A DNA stretch of 64,000 bases from Ruminiclostridium hungatei (GTDB lineage Bacteria; Bacillota; Clostridia; Acetivibrionales; DSM-1351). Made by a program: the position numbers and the translations under genes. Under the pieces are notes generated by a model that was given only the letters and a program-made list of their open reading frames with translations, was not told where the DNA came from and made no database searches. Below are positions 61,564 to 64,000 of this stretch, one piece after another (position 1 is the first letter of the stretch; each line of letters opens with the position of its first letter). Location: positions 1 to 64,000 of the forward strand of contig NZ_MZGX01000012.1 in the NCBI RefSeq assembly GCF_002051585.1, written 5' to 3'.

Positions 61564-64000
61564 ATGAGAAAAATTAGAACATTTATAGCCGGGCTCATTC
61601 TCGTATCATTTTTTACCACAACAATATTCTCCCAATATATAGCTGCAAAGCCGGAGGACGGAACAAGCAGGGCAAATGATCCGAAGGCCAGGGAAATAAT
61701 AGTCAAATATAAAAATCAGAACAAAAGCGAAGCAGTAAAGGCAAATGTGAAAAAGAAAGCAAAGCTTTCCAGGCTCAATCTGAAAAAGAAGCTCAAAAGT
61801 ACAAAGGCTGAAGTACTGGAGATTGGACAGAAGGATGATATGGGTGCTGTACTGGAGGAATTAAACAGCAGTCCGGAGGTAGCGTATGCTCAGCCAAACT
61901 ACAAGCTTACCACCGGAACCTTTCCTTCGGATACATATTTTAACGAGCAATGGGGCCTGTATAACAACGGACAGGCCATTGGAGGACAGGTAGGGCTCGA
62001 GGGTGTGGATGTAAATGCCCTTCAGGCCTGGTCGCTGACTCAGGGCTCCCAGTCGGTGGTTGTGGGTGTAATGGATACGGGTATAGATATAAATCACCCC
62101 GACCTTCACAGCAGCATATTTGTAAATACTGCGGAAATAGCCGGAAATGGTGTTGACGACGATGGAAACGGTTTTATTGATGATGTGAACGGCTGGGATT
62201 TCCTGAACGATGACAAAACAGTGTATGATTCGGGTGCGGCTGATGTGCACGGAACACATGTGGCGGGAATCATTGCCGCCTCTGCAGACTCACAGGGGAT
62301 TGCCGGAGTGGCGCCGAAGGTCAGAATAATGCCCCTGAAATTTATTAATGACGAAACCGGGTATACCTCCGATGCCATAGAAGCCATTGAATACGCAAAG
62401 CTTATGGGTGTCAAAATAGTAAATTGCAGTTGGGGCGGCTATGATTATAACGCAGCCCTGCTGGATGCCATGCAGAACACAGACATACTCTTCGTTTGTG
62501 CGGCAGGAAATAACGGCAGGAACACCAGCTCCATGCCAAATTATCCCGCGGGCTTTGACATTCCCAATGTAATATCTGTAGCTGCACTTGACAATAAGGG
62601 GAATCTGGCCTCCTTCTCAAACTTTGGAAGCAATGTGCAGGTTGCGGCACCGGGAGTGAACATACTGAGCACACTTCCTGAAAACAGCTATGGCTATATG
62701 AGCGGCACCTCCATGGCAGCACCTCATGTGACCGGCATAGCTGCACTTTTAAAAAGCTACAGGCAGGACATGCTCTTTGTGGATATGGCGGCCAGAATCA
62801 AGGCAAATGCTGTTCCCATGCAGTCCCTGGAGGGAAAGGTCAGCACCGGGGGCAGGGCGGATGCCTATGCCGCACTGAACAACAGCGTACTGACCTTTAC
62901 AAATGAGACGGAACCCAACAATAATTGGGAAAATGCCACCCCAATCATGGCAGGCAAGACCAATGGAAGCATTGCAGCCATAGATGACGTTGACTGGTTT
63001 AAGCTGTCCCTGCCGGGAGGCAAGCCTGTCTCAATAAAGCTCAAGGGCATACCCTCCGGAAATGATTTCGATCTGGAGCTCTATGCTCCGGATATGTCAA
63101 AGGCAGACTGCTCCTACAATACAAAAAATTCCCAGGAGACAGTGGGAATAGTGCCGGAGGAGGCTGGCACCTATTATATCAGAATAAAACCCCAAACCTT
63201 TTCAGGAGCAGGTGAACAGCCCTATGTGCTGGACATGGATTTGTACAATTCCATACCTGGCGGGAATGAGCCCAACGATACCGAGGCTTCGCCAACCGGC
63301 ATAATTGAAAACAAGACCTATTACTCCACCATTGATTACCCCGGGGATGTGGATTGGTATTCCATCGAGGCCACCAGGGCAGGAAAGCTTGTTACAGGCC
63401 TTGGACAAATTCCGGAAGGGGCTGACTACAATGTTGAAATATATGCTCCAAATGGTGAAAAGGTGGGAGGCTCATATTTTGGCGGAAATAAAGAGGAAAA
63501 AATCGACACAATTGTGGATGGACCCGGCAGATACCTCATTAAGGTGTATTCGGAGCAGCAGACCACGTCGGATAGCACCTACGGCATTGAGCTGAAGGAC
63601 ACTGGGACGGAGTACTCTGTAAATAGGCAGCTAAACCCGGGAGCAAGCTCTCTGCAACCCTATGAGCTTGCCACAAGGCTGGTAACCCCGGATTCTTATG
63701 AGGAAAATGACAGCTATAGGACAGCAGGGCAGATAAGCCTTACAGACACAATAAATGCCACAATTGACAATCAGAAGGATGAAGACTGGTACAGAATAGA
63801 TGTAAGCCAGCAAACAAATATATACTTCAAACTCAGCAGCATAGCGGCAGGACTGGATTATGACCTGACCCTGCTTGACAGCAGGCTGGACTATGTGGCC
63901 GGCTCCTTCAGGAGGGGAAGTATCAGCGAGGATGCCTTTACGGAGCTTGAACCGGGAACCTATTACATAAAGGTGGATTCGTATGCAGGCTATTCCGATA
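61564..64000 (+). CDS. Secreted subtilisin-like (S8) protease with PPC domains, 3' partial
   Basis: ATG 61564 opens a frame that stays open to the window edge (812 residues seen). A signal peptide is followed by a propeptide (AREIIVKYKN.. EVAYAQPNYKL). The catalytic domain carries Asp171 (VMDTGID), His229 (HGTHVAG) and Ser383 (GTSMAAPH). Three bacterial pre-peptidase (PPC) domains follow, each starting with an E.N..(W/T)...A motif (ETEPNNNWENA, NEPNDTEA, YEENDSYRTA), near residues 440, 560 and 710. It is probably exported and self-processed. The neighbouring repeat protein may be a partner or substrate, which is inference. The C-terminal anchor lies outside the window. Confidence 0.92.
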   Translation, partial: MRKIRTFIAGLILVSFFTTTIFSQYIAAKPEDGTSRANDPKAREIIVKYKNQNKSEAVKANVKKKAKLSRLNLKKKLKSTKAEVLEIGQKDDMGAVLEELNSSPEVAYAQPNYKLTTGTFPSDTYFNEQWGLYNNGQAIGGQVGLEGVDVNALQAWSLTQGSQSVVVGVMDTGIDINHPDLHSSIFVNTAEIAGNGVDDDGNGFIDDVNGWDFLNDDKTVYDSGAADVHGTHVAGIIAASADSQGIAGVAPKVRIMPLKFINDETGYTSDAIEAIEYAKLMGVKIVNCSWGGYDYNAALLDAMQNTDILFVCAAGNNGRNTSSMPNYPAGFDIPNVISVAALDNKGNLASFSNFGSNVQVAAPGVNILSTLPENSYGYMSGTSMAAPHVTGIAALLKSYRQDMLFVDMAARIKANAVPMQSLEGKVSTGGRADAYAALNNSVLTFTNETEPNNNWENATPIMAGKTNGSIAAIDDVDWFKLSLPGGKPVSIKLKGIPSGNDFDLELYAPDMSKADCSYNTKNSQETVGIVPEEAGTYYIRIKPQTFSGAGEQPYVLDMDLYNSIPGGNEPNDTEASPTGIIENKTYYSTIDYPGDVDWYSIEATRAGKLVTGLGQIPEGADYNVEIYAPNGEKVGGSYFGGNKEEKIDTIVDGPGRYLIKVYSEQQTTSDSTYGIELKDTGTEYSVNRQLNPGASSLQPYELATRLVTPDSYEENDSYRTAGQISLTDTINATIDNQKDEDWYRIDVSQQTNIYFKLSSIAAGLDYDLTLLDSRLDYVAGSFRRGSISEDAFTELEPGTYYIKVDSYAGYSD

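Noticed and set aside
1-64000. CRISPR arrays, insertion sequences, prophage or integrase genes, rRNA and tRNA genes
   Set aside because: No regular spacer-repeat arrays, transposase or integrase proteins, or RNA-gene signatures were found on either strand.

Overview
The window looks like a chromosomal piece of an anaerobic, Gram-positive, spore-forming Clostridia member, probably near the Ruminiclostridium or Acetivibrio type; the exact genus is inference. Signs are moderate GC, strong AGGAGG ribosome sites, a SpoVB-like flippase, an SLH-anchored wall enzyme, a YjfB-type small protein, a bacterial glycerol-1-phosphate dehydrogenase and many corrinoid/C1 enzymes. No rRNA, tRNA, CRISPR array or insertion sequence was seen.

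Layout. (1) 1-9.7 kb is a graveyard of RHS/WapA-type polymorphic toxin cassettes. It holds a truncated DUF4474-like tail, two decayed RHS genes (one with a nonsense codon, one with a frameshift) whose different C-terminal tips follow the usual DPSGH junction, candidate immunity genes (two lipoproteins, a PQQ-like propeller, a DUF4304-like protein and a small unknown), a TPR gene broken by an amber codon, and about 350-bp direct repeats beside scrambled fragments. (2) 9.7-26.3 kb is the most striking part. Two transcription units encode two MtaA/uroporphyrinogen-decarboxylase-like methyltransferases, a corrinoid protein, a RamA/RACo-like corrinoid activator, a nitroreductase, a cysteine synthase, a pair of nitrogenase component-1-like proteins (NifK-like and NifD-like), a sulfonate/taurine-type ABC importer, a CopA-type Cu+ ATPase and a DUF1638 protein. 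Three members are preceded by the same short hairpin motif fused to an intrinsic terminator, which suggests shared attenuation control. (3) 26.3-42.5 kb is housekeeping and accessory: a DEAD-box helicase, a HAD phosphatase plus glycerol-1-phosphate dehydrogenase, L-lactate dehydrogenase, a diguanylate cyclase, hemerythrin, an NADH oxidase-like flavoprotein, two MFS transporters, a HAD hydrolase, a SpoVB-like flippase, DUF1294 and PpnP. (4) 42.6-45.7 kb is an FHA-FtsW/RodA-PBP cell-wall operon, next to an SLH-bearing GHL10 glycosidase. (5) 48-58 kb has a TetR/DHA2-MFS efflux operon, the two-subunit L-serine dehydratase, a homocysteine methyltransferase/MTHFR fusion with a separate methyl-THF:corrinoid methyltransferase, an acyl-CoA synthetase and an inositol-phosphatase-family protein. 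(6) 58.4-64 kb holds a 1040-aa secreted repeat protein and a subtilisin-like protease that runs off the window.

How it may work together (inference). The 10-26 kb cluster looks like a complete uptake-and-conversion pathway. A small organic, perhaps sulfur-containing, compound would enter by the ABC importer, be reduced by the nitrogenase-like pair (whose NifH-type partner is not in the window), give up a methyl group to the corrinoid protein via the MtaA-like enzymes, and feed released sulfur to cysteine synthase. The methyl-THF and homocysteine methyltransferases at 53-55.5 kb could connect the same C1 pool to methionine. The substrate cannot be determined from sequence alone.
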